Source of the DNA: Haloglomus halophilum
Lineage (GTDB): Archaea > Halobacteriota > Halobacteria > Halobacteriales > Haloarculaceae
Assembly (NCBI RefSeq): GCF_024298885.1
Contig: NZ_CP101166.1
Location: 434,001 to 498,000 of the forward strand
Reading direction: 5' to 3'
Length of the DNA stretch: 64,000 bases
Position numbers and translations under genes: made by a program. This document shows positions 1 to 8,332 of this stretch, piece after piece. Under the pieces are notes generated by a model that searched no databases, was not told where the DNA came from, and was given only the letters and a program-made list of their open reading frames with translations. Position 1 is the stretch's first letter, and each line of letters starts with the position of its first letter.

Positions 1-1
1 G

Positions 2-313
2 CTGAAGCGCAACTCGAAGATCGCGAAGTGGGAGGGCAACGAGCAGACCCGTGTCGGCGACCTCAAATCCATCCAGGACGAGGGCGAGGACATCGACGAA
101 CTCCGGGCCGGCGAGCGTGCGGCCGTCTCCATCGACGGCCCCACGGTGGGCCGGCAGATCGAGGAGGGCGACGAACTGTGGGTCGACCTGCCGGAGAAAC
201 ACGCGAAGATCCTCGAACAGGAGCTCTCCGACGAGATTCCCGCCGACGAACTCGAGGCGCTCGGGATGTACCTCGACAAGCACCGCAAGCGCGACCCCTT
301 CTGGGGGAAGTAG
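2..313 (+). CDS. infB: Translation initiation factor IF-2 (aIF5B), C-terminal fragment
   Basis: This is the last 103 codons of a gene that begins before the window. The frame is open from base 2 and ends at TAG. The product is acidic and ends in the C-terminal region expected of archaeal aIF5B/IF-2, the GTPase that promotes ribosomal subunit joining. Recognisable stretches are the β-barrel segment 'GRQIEEGDELWVDLPEKHAK' and the tail 'LGMYLDKHRKRDPFWGK'. That tail corresponds to the domain that contacts initiator tRNA and aIF1A in the family. The GTPase domain lies outside the window. The next gene is convergent, with only 20 nt between the two stop codons. Confidence 0.85.
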   Translation: MKRNSKIAKWEGNEQTRVGDLKSIQDEGEDIDELRAGERAAVSIDGPTVGRQIEEGDELWVDLPEKHAKILEQELSDEIPADELEALGMYLDKHRKRDPFWGK

Positions 314-333
314 GCCGGACTCTCCAGTCGCGT

Positions 334-537
334 TCACTCCGCCCCGTCGTCGGCCGACTCCAGCCGCGACAGCAACTCGTCGAACAGGATCTCCTCCCAG
401 CGGCGCTCCCGCAGGTCGACCTGGCCCTCGGCGGCGCAGATGCCGAGGTGGTGGACCACATCGTGGTACTCCTGCAGTAACTCCTCGGCTGGCACCGAAT
501 CGAGTTGCTCTCGGTCGTAGGAACTCCGGTCGCTCAT
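334..537 (-). CDS. Small acidic helical protein, conserved-hypothetical type
   Basis: This 67-residue protein begins at an ATG ('MSDRSSYDREQLD'). An in-frame start further upstream would add a basic, non-haloarchaeal sequence, so I chose the internal ATG. The product is very acidic. It looks mostly helical ('ELLQEYHDVVHHLGICAAEG', then 'RRWEEILFDELLSRLESADD'), with no membrane segment or cysteine pair. It converges on infB. I cannot assign a function; a small cytosolic protein with a helical hairpin is all the sequence supports. Confidence 0.65.
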   Translation of the reverse strand: MSDRSSYDREQLDSVPAEELLQEYHDVVHHLGICAAEGQVDLRERRWEEILFDELLSRLESADDGAE

Positions 538-672
538 ACCCCACCTACGGTTGGTGAGACAATAGACGCTTTCCGACCCGAGGGCCGTCGGAGGGTACCC
601 GCTACCGCCGAGTCGGGCAATCTCTCGAGTCGCGGGGGACCTGTGGCCGCCGGGCTTACCGGGGGGAGCAGC

Positions 673-680
673 CTTATTGT
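673..680 (+). promoter_or_regulatory. TATA box for the 702 gene
   Basis: The sequence 'cttattgt' is centred about 25 nt before the GTG at 702. This is the spacing expected for a leaderless haloarchaeal transcript, and it supports GTG as the start. Confidence 0.5.
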
Positions 681-701
681 ACACCCAGGATATCCATCCC
701 T

Positions 702-1076
702 GTGGCGACGCACTCGACACACCCACACGACGAGGACCGGATCACCGAACTCATCGAACGAAGTGAGTTCGTCGAAGTATCCTCACGGGGCCGCCTCGAT
801 GGCAAAGCGGTCTTGCTCGAAGACACCGACTACGGCCTGGTAACTCCGTACTTCGCGGACGACGAGACGGCCGACGAGTTCGGCGACCTCATCCGCGAGA
901 GCGACATCTGCACGCACAGTCGAGAGGACCCGGCCGTGGAGGTTCGTGATATCAGTGAGATAAAGAAGGGGATCGTCGACGCGTTCATCTCGAGTGCCGG
1001 CCTCGATGTCGCGGACGTTCAGACCGTCGTCTACTGCCACAAGTGTGAGCAGATAATCCGGAAGATCAAGCAGTAG
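702..1076 (+). CDS. Conserved hypothetical protein with C-terminal CxxC
   Basis: This 124-residue acidic protein starts at GTG. The choice is supported by a TATA-like box about 25 nt upstream, which fits leaderless transcription. The N-terminal half contains 'EFVEVSSRGRLDGKAVLLED', which looks like a small β-rich domain. The C-terminus has a single CxxC ('VVYCHKCEQIIRKIKQ') and a basic tail, which might be a half metal site in a dimer or a nucleic-acid contact. There is no signal peptide or membrane segment. I do not recognise the family. The neighbours point in other directions and do not suggest an operon. Confidence 0.7.
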   Translation: MATHSTHPHDEDRITELIERSEFVEVSSRGRLDGKAVLLEDTDYGLVTPYFADDETADEFGDLIRESDICTHSREDPAVEVRDISEIKKGIVDAFISSAGLDVADVQTVVYCHKCEQIIRKIKQ

Positions 1077-1178
1077 ACTGTCTGTGCGCGAGTACCGTCG
1101 GTCCCGGACGGCTCTCCGCGCTCCGGCGTGACCGATTGCGGGTACGATATCGCGACCACCCGAGACGGCGGCGGGCGT

Positions 1179-1508
1179 TCAGAACACGGGGTCGTAGTCG
1201 TCGCAGACCTCGTCCAGGAAGACCTCGTGCTGGGTCGCGATCCGCTTCGAGGCGGTTCCGGGGTCGTTGTTGTCGTGGATGGCTGCCACCCGCTCCGCGT
1301 GCGACCGGACCGCCGCCGCGGAGACCGGATAGGTGTTGATGACGTGGTCGAGGACCACGAGGTAGTCGCGGTGGACCGCGTCCGAGTCTGCCCCCTCGTC
1401 GGCCTCGACCAGCTCCACGACCACCCGTTCGAGGTCCTCGATGTCGGCCTCGAACGATGCCGAATACTCCACGCTGGCACGTCGGTTGGGGCCGACAATA
1501 ACGGTCAC
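1179..1508 (-). CDS. Hypothetical cytosolic protein, helical
   Basis: This is about 109 residues from GTG ('VTVIVGPNRRASVEYSASF'). A second in-frame GTG at 1547 directly abuts the TGA of the upstream membrane-protein gene (TGAGTG) and would add 13 residues, so the start is uncertain. The product is acidic and mostly helical ('DIEDLERVVVELVEADEGAD', 'HRDYLVVLDHVINTYPVSAA'). It has no cysteine motif or membrane segment. It probably shares a transcript with the 1548-1733 gene. No function can be assigned. Confidence 0.55.
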   Translation of the reverse strand: MTVIVGPNRRASVEYSASFEADIEDLERVVVELVEADEGADSDAVHRDYLVVLDHVINTYPVSAAAVRSHAERVAAIHDNNDPGTASKRIATQHEVFLDEVCDDYDPVF

Positions 1509-1547
1509 GTTCGGGCGCACGCCTGGCGCTTCCCTTGCAGGGGACAC

Positions 1548-1733
1548 TCAGGTGGCCTGCCACTCCCCGATGGAGAGCCCCACGACCGGGATGAGGCTGA
1601 CGAGCCCGATGATGACCAGCACGACCCCGAGCGCGGTGAGCGCGGGCCCACCGAACAGGATGAGCCCGGTTCCGGCGACGGCAGCCACGACCGTCTCGAT
1701 GCGGAGGCCGATGTCGATGGTGTGTGAGTCCAT
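1548..1733 (-). CDS. Two-helix membrane protein, YgaP/DUF2892-like
   Basis: This is a 61-residue protein starting at ATG ('MDSHTIDIGLRIETVVAAVA'). It has two predicted transmembrane helices (about residues 14-30 and 34-52) joined by a short glycine-rich turn, and a short C-terminal tail. The layout 'IGLRIE...ALGVVLVIIGLVSLIPVVGLSIG' resembles the small membrane domain of the YgaP/DUF2892 family, whose role is not established. It is immediately upstream of, and probably cotranscribed with, the 1179-1508 gene. The family match is by general appearance only. Confidence 0.6.
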   Translation of the reverse strand: MDSHTIDIGLRIETVVAAVAGTGLILFGGPALTALGVVLVIIGLVSLIPVVGLSIGEWQAT

Positions 1734-1914
1734 GCCACAACCTTGACCATTATGCGGCAAAAAGTTCTGGTTCAGTTCCTGTTCCTCCACAGGTGAGCGA
1801 TGAACCGCCATGGAATCTGTCGTTCGTCACGCTCGGACCGGCGATATCCGGTCCGAGCTCGGCGAGCCTGAAAGAGCCGTGTCACCGCTGGCTACTCGCT
1901 TCGCTCGCAGTGGG

Positions 1915-2700
1915 TCACGGCTCGGGGGCCGGGTAGCTCCCGATACCCGTCTCGGTTTCGCCCTCGGACATGACCCAGCCATCCTGCGAGCCGGTGGTGT
2001 TGAACCGGGCACGGTCGACGTAGCTGTTCCCGGTCCAGCCGCCGGCGAACCACTCGTTCGACCCCTCGACGGAGACGACTCCGGCGACCCGAACGTCGCT
2101 CCCGGCCTCGTAGGAGAGGTAGACCGGCGCGTCGTACGCGAAGCAGGTCGCGGACTCCATGCTGGTGGGGCCACACGCCGTGAGCTCACGGGCCACCGCA
2201 TCGTCGGCGTACAGCGTCGGCGAGGTACCGAGCGGCGCCCGGGTCTCGATGGGGTACTCGACCTGCTGATCGGCACGCAGGCCGACCGAGCGACGGTCGA
2301 CCTTCTGGTGGTCGGGGTCCGCGGGGTCGTACTCGCTCTCGGAGATGCGCTCGCGACGGCCCTGGTCACCCTCCACGACGAATCGGTAGTAGCGCGGCTG
2401 GACGGTCACCTCGTCGGCCGTCAACTCCAGCATCGGGCCGCGGTCGGTCTCGACGACCGTCGCGTCGAACACCCCCTCGACGGTGCCGTTCCCGGTGAGC
2501 GTCGTCACGTTGTACGTCGAGGTACCGTCCTGCTGGGGGACCGGAAGTCGGATGGTGACATCCGAGACGTTGCCGTCGAGGTCCACACCGACCGAGTAGT
2601 AGTGGTGGCTGGAGTAGCTGTCCGGGTTCGGCGCGAGGAACGAACAGCCCGCCGTGAGGGCGAGACAGGCGACGATGAGGGTGATGGTGCGGTGGGTCAT
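1915..2700 (-). CDS. Secreted lipoprotein, hypothetical
   Basis: This 261-residue protein starts at 'MTHRTITLIVACLALTAGC'. The hydrophobic stretch ends in a lipobox (LTAGC, Cys19), so the mature protein should be lipid-anchored outside the membrane. The mature part is acidic and β-rich ('GVDLDGNVSDVTIRLPVPQQ', 'YYRFVVEGD') and holds a cysteine pair (around 'ELTACGPTSMESATCFAYD') that could form a disulfide. Upstream in-frame sequence is not signal-like, so this ATG is preferred. I do not recognise a named domain. A role at the cell surface follows only from the lipobox. Confidence 0.75.
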   Translation of the reverse strand: MTHRTITLIVACLALTAGCSFLAPNPDSYSSHHYYSVGVDLDGNVSDVTIRLPVPQQDGTSTYNVTTLTGNGTVEGVFDATVVETDRGPMLELTADEVTVQPRYYRFVVEGDQGRRERISESEYDPADPDHQKVDRRSVGLRADQQVEYPIETRAPLGTSPTLYADDAVARELTACGPTSMESATCFAYDAPVYLSYEAGSDVRVAGVVSVEGSNEWFAGGWTGNSYVDRARFNTTGSQDGWVMSEGETETGIGSYPAPEP

Positions 2701-2831
2701 CGGTGGAGGTCCGTCAGAAGAGGTGACGCCGGATGGTGTGATACCGTTTGCGCCGGGGGCTCTGTCACCGCCGGGCACTGGAACGGCCGGCGATGCTGTC
2801 CGGGCCACCGCGCGACGACCCTGACAGGGAG

Positions 2832-2845
2832 CAATAATATTTAAT
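2832..2845 (+). promoter_or_regulatory. TATA box for the 2870 gene
   Basis: An AT-only island ('caataatatttaat') in very GC-rich DNA is centred about 30 nt before the GTG at 2870. It is the expected TATA position for a leaderless transcript. Confidence 0.55.
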
Positions 2846-2869
2846 TAGCTGGCGGGACTGGTTCCGTCC

Positions 2870-3166
2870 GTGACGCAGTCGACCGACACGTCGAGCGACC
2901 GCGCTCGTTCCGGCGACGAGGACCCGGACCCGGTCGCCGCACACGTCCACGCCGAGGCCCACCCGCGAGGGAGCGAAGCCGAGGCGGCCGCAGCGCGGGA
3001 GGTGGGCGGCTACGACGCGGTGCTGGCGGCCGTGCCGGCGCCGCTGGCGCTGGGCGCGGTCGTCGCGCTGGTCTCCTCGCTGTCGGTCACGCTGACGCTG
3101 GGCGCGGCGAGCCTGGTGTCGGCAGGAATCGTCGGCTGGGCGCTGTTCTCCGCGTCGCCGGTCTGA
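2870..3166 (+). CDS. Small membrane protein with acidic N-terminal tail
   Basis: This is 98 residues from GTG, chosen because a strong TATA element lies about 30 nt upstream. The first 45 residues are hydrophilic and rich in Asp, Glu and Ala ('SGDEDPDPVAAHVHAEAHPR'). They are followed by two transmembrane helices (about 52-70 and 74-94). The layout is that of the many small haloarchaeal integral membrane proteins of unknown role. It converges on the 3185-3505 gene, with 18 nt between the stop codons. No function is assigned. Confidence 0.65.
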   Translation: MTQSTDTSSDRARSGDEDPDPVAAHVHAEAHPRGSEAEAAAAREVGGYDAVLAAVPAPLALGAVVALVSSLSVTLTLGAASLVSAGIVGWALFSASPV

Positions 3167-3184
3167 GCCGGCGCGCGGGCTTCG

Positions 3185-3505
3185 TTACGACGCGTGGTCC
3201 GGGACACCCTCGGGCGAGCGGAGCATCTGGAGCGCGGCGCCGGCGGCGAGTTCCGAGGCGAGTTCCCCGGTCAGTTCGTCCGGGTCGAGCTGGACAGTCA
3301 CCACCTGACCAACGGGCGGACGGACCGCGACGGTGGCGCTGAGGCCGTCCGCGCCGTCGGTCACCTCGCCGCCGACGACGAAGTCGTCCGTGAGCAGCGA
3401 CCGCGTCGAGGCTGTCACCGACGCGAGGTCACGCCGGATGGAGTGACGCTGCGCGCTCGTCGTCTCCTCCTCCTCGGGCCCCGCGTACGGCGTGTTTCCG
3501 TGCAT
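3185..3505 (-). CDS. Small conserved haloarchaeal protein (DUF5811-like?)
   Basis: This is a 106-residue protein starting 'MHGNTPYAGPEEEETTSAQR'. The opening and the internal 'SATVAVRPPVGQVVTVQLDP' match my memory of a haloarchaea-specific family annotated DUF5811, but I could not check this. An upstream in-frame Met would add an arginine-rich segment that looks untranslated. The fold seems to be a helical N-terminal half, a β-sheet core and a C-terminal helix ('LASELAAGAALQMLRSPEG'). It lies downstream of arginine decarboxylase on the same strand, with 90 nt between them. Function unknown. Confidence 0.65.
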   Translation of the reverse strand: MHGNTPYAGPEEEETTSAQRHSIRRDLASVTASTRSLLTDDFVVGGEVTDGADGLSATVAVRPPVGQVVTVQLDPDELTGELASELAAGAALQMLRSPEGVPDHAS

Positions 3506-3595
3506 TGATTGAACGGCCCGGAGGTTGGGTTGCACCCGGGATAAACCCGTCGGCGGCGCCCGGGGAATGGGCATCCGTCCACGGTCCACGTCCCG

Positions 3596-4105
3596 CTACA
3601 CGATGGGCGTCGAATCGCCGTACACCGCCAGTGCGAGCGCCACGGTGTACCGCTCGTCGGGGGACGCCCCGCCCGCAACCACGTCCGGGTCGGTCGGGTC
3701 GGCCCTGACGGTCTCGATACCCCGGGTGACGGGCTCCCAGTCCCGCAGCGTGACACCGTCCTCGAGCCCGGTCGCGACGAGCTCGCGCGCGGTCTCGGCG
3801 TCGGGCCCCGATGCCTCGTAGAACAGCCCCCGCCCATCGGCCCCGCGAGTCCACCCCAGCGCCGCGCTGGCCGCGTCGCCGGTGTCGGGCCCGACGGTCG
3901 CGCGCGCCTCGACGACGGTCAGCCGGTTCCCGACGGCCCCGAGGTCCGGTGCGGTCCCCACGACCTCCACCGTCGCCTCCGCGGGCACCACCGACGAGAC
4001 CGTCACGAGGTTGTAGTCGTGGACGTTGGCGGCGGCGAGCGCGGCGTCGTAGGCCGACAGCGCCGTGCGCCCGGCGCCGGTTCCCGTCACGATGCGGATC
4101 TGCAT
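3596..4105 (-). CDS. pdaD: Pyruvoyl-dependent arginine decarboxylase
   Basis: This 169-residue protein resembles archaeal PvlArgDC, which decarboxylates arginine to agmatine for polyamine synthesis and for agmatidine in tRNA-Ile. The family is made as a proenzyme that cleaves itself at a Ser-Ser bond, leaving a pyruvoyl cofactor on the second serine. Here the motif 'NLVTVSSVVPAEA' gives Ser37-Ser38. The N-terminal 'IRIVTGTGAGRTALSAYDAA' and the C-terminal 'YTVALALAVYGDS' also fit the family, as does the length. I chose the ATG that gives MQIRIV; an upstream start would add a basic tail. Its stop lies 90 nt from the next gene, and its start faces the end of the kinase gene. Confidence 0.9.
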   Translation of the reverse strand: MQIRIVTGTGAGRTALSAYDAALAAANVHDYNLVTVSSVVPAEATVEVVGTAPDLGAVGNRLTVVEARATVGPDTGDAASAALGWTRGADGRGLFYEASGPDAETARELVATGLEDGVTLRDWEPVTRGIETVRADPTDPDVVAGGASPDERYTVALALAVYGDSTPIV

Positions 4106-4176
4106 GTGTCGTACTCGGTGTGCGCGGAAAAGCGGCTTTCGATGGACCGTTTCCCGCAGGGGGACCGCTCGACCGG

Positions 4177-6069
4177 TCACGGTGCGCCATCGCTGGGTCC
4201 CTCGTGACGGACCAACGCCACGACGAACACGCTCCCTTCCGGCTCGTTATCCGTGACACGGACCGAACCCCCGTAGCGGTCCACGAGCGTCTGGACGAGG
4301 TACAGCCCCAGTCCAGTTCCCTCGCTGCCGAGGCCTTTCTCGCCCTTCTCGAAGATCAGGGACTTCTGGTCGTCGGGAATCCCCGGGCCGTTGTCCGCGA
4401 CACGAACCAGAAGCCGCTCGTCGTCGGTAGTCACTGAGACGGTGACCTCGGGAACCTCCTTGTCGTTGTGGACGATGGCGTTGTTCAGCAGGTTCCGGAA
4501 CACCGACTCCAGCATGTCATCGGCGAGCACCTCGTCGTTCGGAATCTGCCCGTCGACCGAGACGATGGCGCGCTCGTGGCTGGTTCGTACCTCCTCGACC
4601 TGGTTCTCGAGGACGGGACCGACGTGTAACGGCGCACGGTCGGCCTCCGAGCGGAGCAGGACCTTGGTGACCTCACCGGCGGTTCGGGTGATATCGACGG
4701 CTTCGCGACCCGCGTCCAGAATCTGCCGGAGGTATTCCTCGCCGTCCTCCTGAACGTGGTCTTCCAGTATCCCGGTGTACGCGAGCACGAGCTGGAGGGC
4801 GTTACGGACGTCGTGGCGGACGACCTGGTTGAGCACCTCCAGGTTGTCACGCTGGCGCTCGAGCGTTCGCTCGTACTGTTTCCGGTCGTCGATGTCGAGG
4901 TGGATTCCGACGGCCCGAACCGGCTCTCCGTCCGCATCGCGCTCGGCGACCTTCCCGACATCGCGAATCCAGTTCCAGGTGCCGTCGGCGGTTCGCATCC
5001 GGTGTTCCGCGTCGTAGAGTTCGGTTCTGCCCGCGAGATGGTTCTCCAGAGCGTCCTCGACCCGGTCCAGGTCGTCCGGATGGACGCGCCGTTCCCATTC
5101 CTCGAGATGGGAACCGATCTCCTCGGGTGCGTATCCGAGCATCCGGGCCCACTGGTCGTTGAATTCGACCTCGTCGGTGGTCAGGTCCCAGTCCCAGACG
5201 CCCAGTTTCGCGCCTTCGACGGCGAGCTCGAACCGTTCCGCGAGGTGCTGGAACTCCTGCTCTCGTCGCTTCTGGTCGGTGATGTCGGTCGAGACACCGC
5301 AGAGAGCCACGACCTCGTCGTCCCCGTCGTCGTAGACGGGGGATTTCCGCGTCAGCCGAACGGTGTTCCCCGCAGCTGTCGGTACCGTCTCCTCTATCTC
5401 GATGACCTCGCCGCCCTCGACGACTCGTCGGTCGTCCGCTCTGGCCTTTTCAGCCGTCTCCGGCGGGACGAGTTCCTCATCGGTCAACCCGACGACGTCC
5501 TGGTCGCCGACGTTGAACAGTTCACGGCACGCTCGGTTCATCATCAGATACTGGCCGTCGGTATCCTTCAGGAAGACAGCCGCGGACATGGTCTCCATGA
5601 CCGCCTCGAACCGGCGGTGGATACGCTGCAGCTCCCGTTCCTGCTCCCGTTGCTCCGTGATGTCCCGTGCGACCCCGACGATCTGCGCTACCTGCCCGTC
5701 GTCGGTGATGGGGGTGAGTTTCGTCTGCCAGTGACTCGTTCCGCCCGGGAGGGCCAGCTCCTCCTCGTACTCGATGGTCTCTCCCTGTTCGATACAGCGA
5801 CGGTAGTTCGCCGCGACGACCGCGCCCTGTTCGTCGCCGAGAAGGTCCCGAGGGGTCTGCCCCCGTAGCTCGTCCTCGGACAGGCCGGTCCGACTTCGGT
5901 GTGAGGCGTTGTTCCGACGGAACGTGAACGCGTAGTCGCCATCCCGCTGCTCGACGTCTATCAGGAAGACGGCATCCTCCATCTCGCGGAAGATTACCTC
6001 GTAGACACCCTCGGGCTCACCGTCCATCGCTCCAATCCACTCGGTACCGTTCTCCGGAGTTTCGCTCAT
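4177..6069 (-). CDS. Multi-PAS sensor histidine kinase
   Basis: This 630-residue soluble kinase has three PAS domains (about 25-140, 150-265 and 275-395), each ending in the typical PAC segment ('VGVARDITEQ', 'CGVSTDITDQ', 'VGIHLDIDDR'). Then come a HisKA-type dimerisation helix with the phospho-acceptor at His419 ('VVRHDVRNAL') and an ATPase domain. N box 'NLLNNAIVHN' is at 526-535, G1 'DNGPG' at 559 and G2 'GTGLGLY' at 584. There is no membrane segment, so it probably senses a cytosolic cue such as redox state, light or oxygen through PAS ligands. No receiver gene is adjacent. The start is the ATG of 'MSETPENGTEW'; the in-frame upstream extension is basic and unlike the protein. Confidence 0.9.
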   Translation of the reverse strand: MSETPENGTEWIGAMDGEPEGVYEVIFREMEDAVFLIDVEQRDGDYAFTFRRNNASHRSRTGLSEDELRGQTPRDLLGDEQGAVVAANYRRCIEQGETIEYEEELALPGGTSHWQTKLTPITDDGQVAQIVGVARDITEQREQERELQRIHRRFEAVMETMSAAVFLKDTDGQYLMMNRACRELFNVGDQDVVGLTDEELVPPETAEKARADDRRVVEGGEVIEIEETVPTAAGNTVRLTRKSPVYDDGDDEVVALCGVSTDITDQKRREQEFQHLAERFELAVEGAKLGVWDWDLTTDEVEFNDQWARMLGYAPEEIGSHLEEWERRVHPDDLDRVEDALENHLAGRTELYDAEHRMRTADGTWNWIRDVGKVAERDADGEPVRAVGIHLDIDDRKQYERTLERQRDNLEVLNQVVRHDVRNALQLVLAYTGILEDHVQEDGEEYLRQILDAGREAVDITRTAGEVTKVLLRSEADRAPLHVGPVLENQVEEVRTSHERAIVSVDGQIPNDEVLADDMLESVFRNLLNNAIVHNDKEVPEVTVSVTTDDERLLVRVADNGPGIPDDQKSLIFEKGEKGLGSEGTGLGLYLVQTLVDRYGGSVRVTDNEPEGSVFVVALVRHEGPSDGAP

Positions 6070-6280
6070 CGAATCCTCGCTACAATCGTGTAGACGTGCC
6101 AGCGAGTAGAATCTGTGGGTTGAATCCAGGGCGAGACCCGCCAGTACTGCAGTTTCGTGGCGATTGTCGGTATCTCGGAACCGAGTCGACGTTCGACCGC
6201 CCACTCGTTCACGACCTCGGGTGAGCGGTTCGCCGACGGAGCCGGCGAACTCGAACCCGAAAGAAGCTCGAGTACGAGCG

Positions 6281-6679
6281 TTATTCGATGATCTCGCCGA
6301 CCGCGAAGTTCGACTTGACCTCGGTGATCTCGATCTTGACGCGCTCGCCGACCTCGGCGTCGGGGACGATGATGACGTAGCCGCGTTCGACGCGGGCGAT
6401 GCCGTCGCCTTGCTTGCCGAGGTCCTCGACCTCGACGTAGCGGATCTCGCCGCGCTCGACCGGCGGCTGGGGTTCGTCGGGCGCCGTCGCCGGCTCGGAA
6501 GCCTCCTCGACCTCGGCGGTTCCCTCCTGGTCGGTGCTGATGAGCGCAACCCGGTAGGTCTCGCCCGCCTCGACCGCACCCGTGTCGACCTCGCGGCGCG
6601 GCACCTCCACGACGAACCGGTCCTCCTCGGCCTCGACATCCGCGTTGAACAGACAGAGCAGCTTTTCGGAGATCTCCAT
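6281..6679 (-). CDS. TRAM-domain RNA-binding protein
   Basis: This 132-residue protein starts 'MEISEKLLCLFNADVEAEED'. Its C-terminal about 60 residues ('GEIRYVEVEDLGKQGDGIAR', then 'YVIIVPDAEVGERVKIEITE') form a TRAM domain, an OB-like β-barrel that binds RNA and occurs fused to tRNA-modifying enzymes. Stand-alone archaeal TRAM proteins have been described as RNA chaperones. The N-terminal half is acidic and may be a second small β domain, followed by a Pro/Glu-rich linker (about 60-80). It is transcribed alone; the upstream 226 bp are unusually AT-rich. Confidence 0.85.
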   Translation of the reverse strand: MEISEKLLCLFNADVEAEEDRFVVEVPRREVDTGAVEAGETYRVALISTDQEGTAEVEEASEPATAPDEPQPPVERGEIRYVEVEDLGKQGDGIARVERGYVIIVPDAEVGERVKIEITEVKSNFAVGEIIE

Positions 6680-6905
6680 GAGAGTTCTACATGCGCAGTC
6701 CGGCGGGCGCGTATTCAACCTACCGCCGGAGTGACGCTATCGAACCGATTGACCGGGGGCTCATCGGTTCGATGAGGGACGAGGAAGCACGGTACGGGAC
6801 GATTACGAACTCTGACGTGTAATTTATTTATTGTTGTCGCTCATATACTATACCCGCTAATAACAATTTGTCGTAGCTATTGCCGAATAAACGCCCCGGA
6901 CGGGC

Positions 6906-7676
6906 TCATTCACGTCCGTCGAGTGCCGTTCCATCCGGCCGTTTCGCGCCCTCGGAGTCGTGGACCACCACGCCGTCGACGTTCGCGGGCTCGTACTCGT
7001 CACGGACGGCGATGGCCTCCTCCAGTTCCCGGACGGCGCGCTCCTTCAGCGCGGCCGCGAGCTCCTCGGCGTCCGCCCGGGAGATGTCGCGGCCGAGGCC
7101 CTCGCACTCGTGGGCCCGGACCGTGCCCTCGCGGTCGACCGCCGCACCCATCGGCTGGGCGAGCTCGGCGCCGTCGTCCCCGTCACCGGCGAGGACGACG
7201 CTGAACGGGTAGGTCCGGCAGATGAGCGGCCGCGAGCCGTGGACGCTGCAGGCGCCGGTCCCGTCGTCGCTCTCGCGGTAGAAGGTACAGTCGCCACAGG
7301 CGTCGGTCTGGAGTGCCCACTCGAAGGTCTCGCCCTCGGGCCCGTCCTCGCCCTCGTGGAGGCCGTACGGCATGGGACGGGCCACGTCGCGCCAGTCGTA
7401 CTCGCGGTCGAAGTCGTCGTTCGCGGCCGTGGCGGCCTGCAGCTCGCGAACCTCGTCGGGGAAGACGGTCGCCGTGTGTGGTTCGGGCTCGCCGTCGCCG
7501 TTGCCGCGGTCATCGCCGGCAGCGTCACTCTCGGGCTCCGCGCCGCTCGCACACGTCTCGGCCTTGCAGCAGGCGCCACAGCGGGTACACTCGAAGCCGA
7601 TGGTCTCGATGGCGTCCGCGAGGTCGGCCGTGTCCAGGTCGCGCGCGGCGGCCAGGTCCGCCTCGAGTGATTGCAC
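6906..7676 (-). CDS. YkgJ-family cysteine cluster protein
   Basis: This is about 256 residues from GTG ('VQSLEADLAAARDLDTADL'). The hallmark is a cysteine cluster: 'FECTRCGACCKAETC' near residue 30, then 'DACGDCTFY', 'GACSVHGSRPLICRTYPF' and a final 'AHECEG'. This is the pattern of the YkgJ/UPF0153 (CxxCxxCC) family, thought to bind zinc or an Fe-S centre and not given a firm biochemical role. An Asp/Glu/Gly-rich insertion follows the first cluster ('GAEPESDAAGDDRGNGDGEP'), typical of haloarchaeal loops. An upstream in-frame Met would add an Arg/Pro-rich leader, so GTG is preferred. It is divergent from nob1. Confidence 0.85.
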   Translation of the reverse strand: MQSLEADLAAARDLDTADLADAIETIGFECTRCGACCKAETCASGAEPESDAAGDDRGNGDGEPEPHTATVFPDEVRELQAATAANDDFDREYDWRDVARPMPYGLHEGEDGPEGETFEWALQTDACGDCTFYRESDDGTGACSVHGSRPLICRTYPFSVVLAGDGDDGAELAQPMGAAVDREGTVRAHECEGLGRDISRADAEELAAALKERAVRELEEAIAVRDEYEPANVDGVVVHDSEGAKRPDGTALDGRE

Positions 7677-7795
7677 GGGCGTAGCTGGGGGCCCGAGCGG
7701 CAAAAGCGGCGCGTCCGGGCGACGCCTGCGCGGGGCCCACGGTCGCCGACCGGGACCCGACAGTATCAAAATGGACCGGTCCAAGCGGTAGGATA

Positions 7796-8257
7796 GTGCG
7801 AGTCCTCGACGCCTCCGCCTTCATGGGCGACTACCACACGGACGACGACACCGCGACCATCCCGCTGGTCCGCGAGGAACTCGAGGACGATGCCTCCGGC
7901 TATCGGTTCGATGCGCTGGAGGGCGGCGGGATGCGAATCCACGTGCCCGACGGCGAGACCGTCGAGCGCGTCGAGCGCGCGGCCGGGACCACCGGTGACG
8001 CGACGGAACTCTCCCGGACCGACATCCGCCTGCTCGCCGCCGCGCTCGAACTCGACGCTACGCTCGTCACGGACGACTACGCCATGCAGAACACCGCCGA
8101 CCAGCTGGAGGTCCGCATCGAGTCCATCGCCCAGGAGGGCATCGACGAGCGCCGCGACTGGATATACCAGTGCCAGGGCTGCGGCCGCGAGTACGACGAC
8201 CACCGCGAGCGCTGTGAGATCTGTGGCAGCGACCTCGCGCGCAAGAACCCGTCCTGA
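7796..8257 (+). CDS. nob1: rRNA maturation endonuclease Nob1
   Basis: This is 153 residues from GTG, with an AT-rich TATA-like stretch (7764-7772) 28 nt upstream. The N-terminal PIN domain begins 'MRVLDASAFMGDY' (catalytic Asp5) and has a second acidic site in 'RTDIRLLAAALELDATLVTD'. The C-terminus is a zinc ribbon with CxxC pairs 'CQGCGREYDD' and 'CEICGSDL'. PIN plus zinc ribbon at this length is diagnostic of Nob1, which makes the final cut at the 3' end of 16S rRNA during 30S assembly. It stands alone; the next gene is convergent. Confidence 0.92.
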   Translation: MRVLDASAFMGDYHTDDDTATIPLVREELEDDASGYRFDALEGGGMRIHVPDGETVERVERAAGTTGDATELSRTDIRLLAAALELDATLVTDDYAMQNTADQLEVRIESIAQEGIDERRDWIYQCQGCGREYDDHRERCEICGSDLARKNPS

Positions 8258-8332
8258 CGGTCGCAGCGGGTCAGCCGACGGTCGCGACGCCCCGGGTGGG
8301 CCATCAGCCGGTCCACCGGAGGCGCCGGTCGG

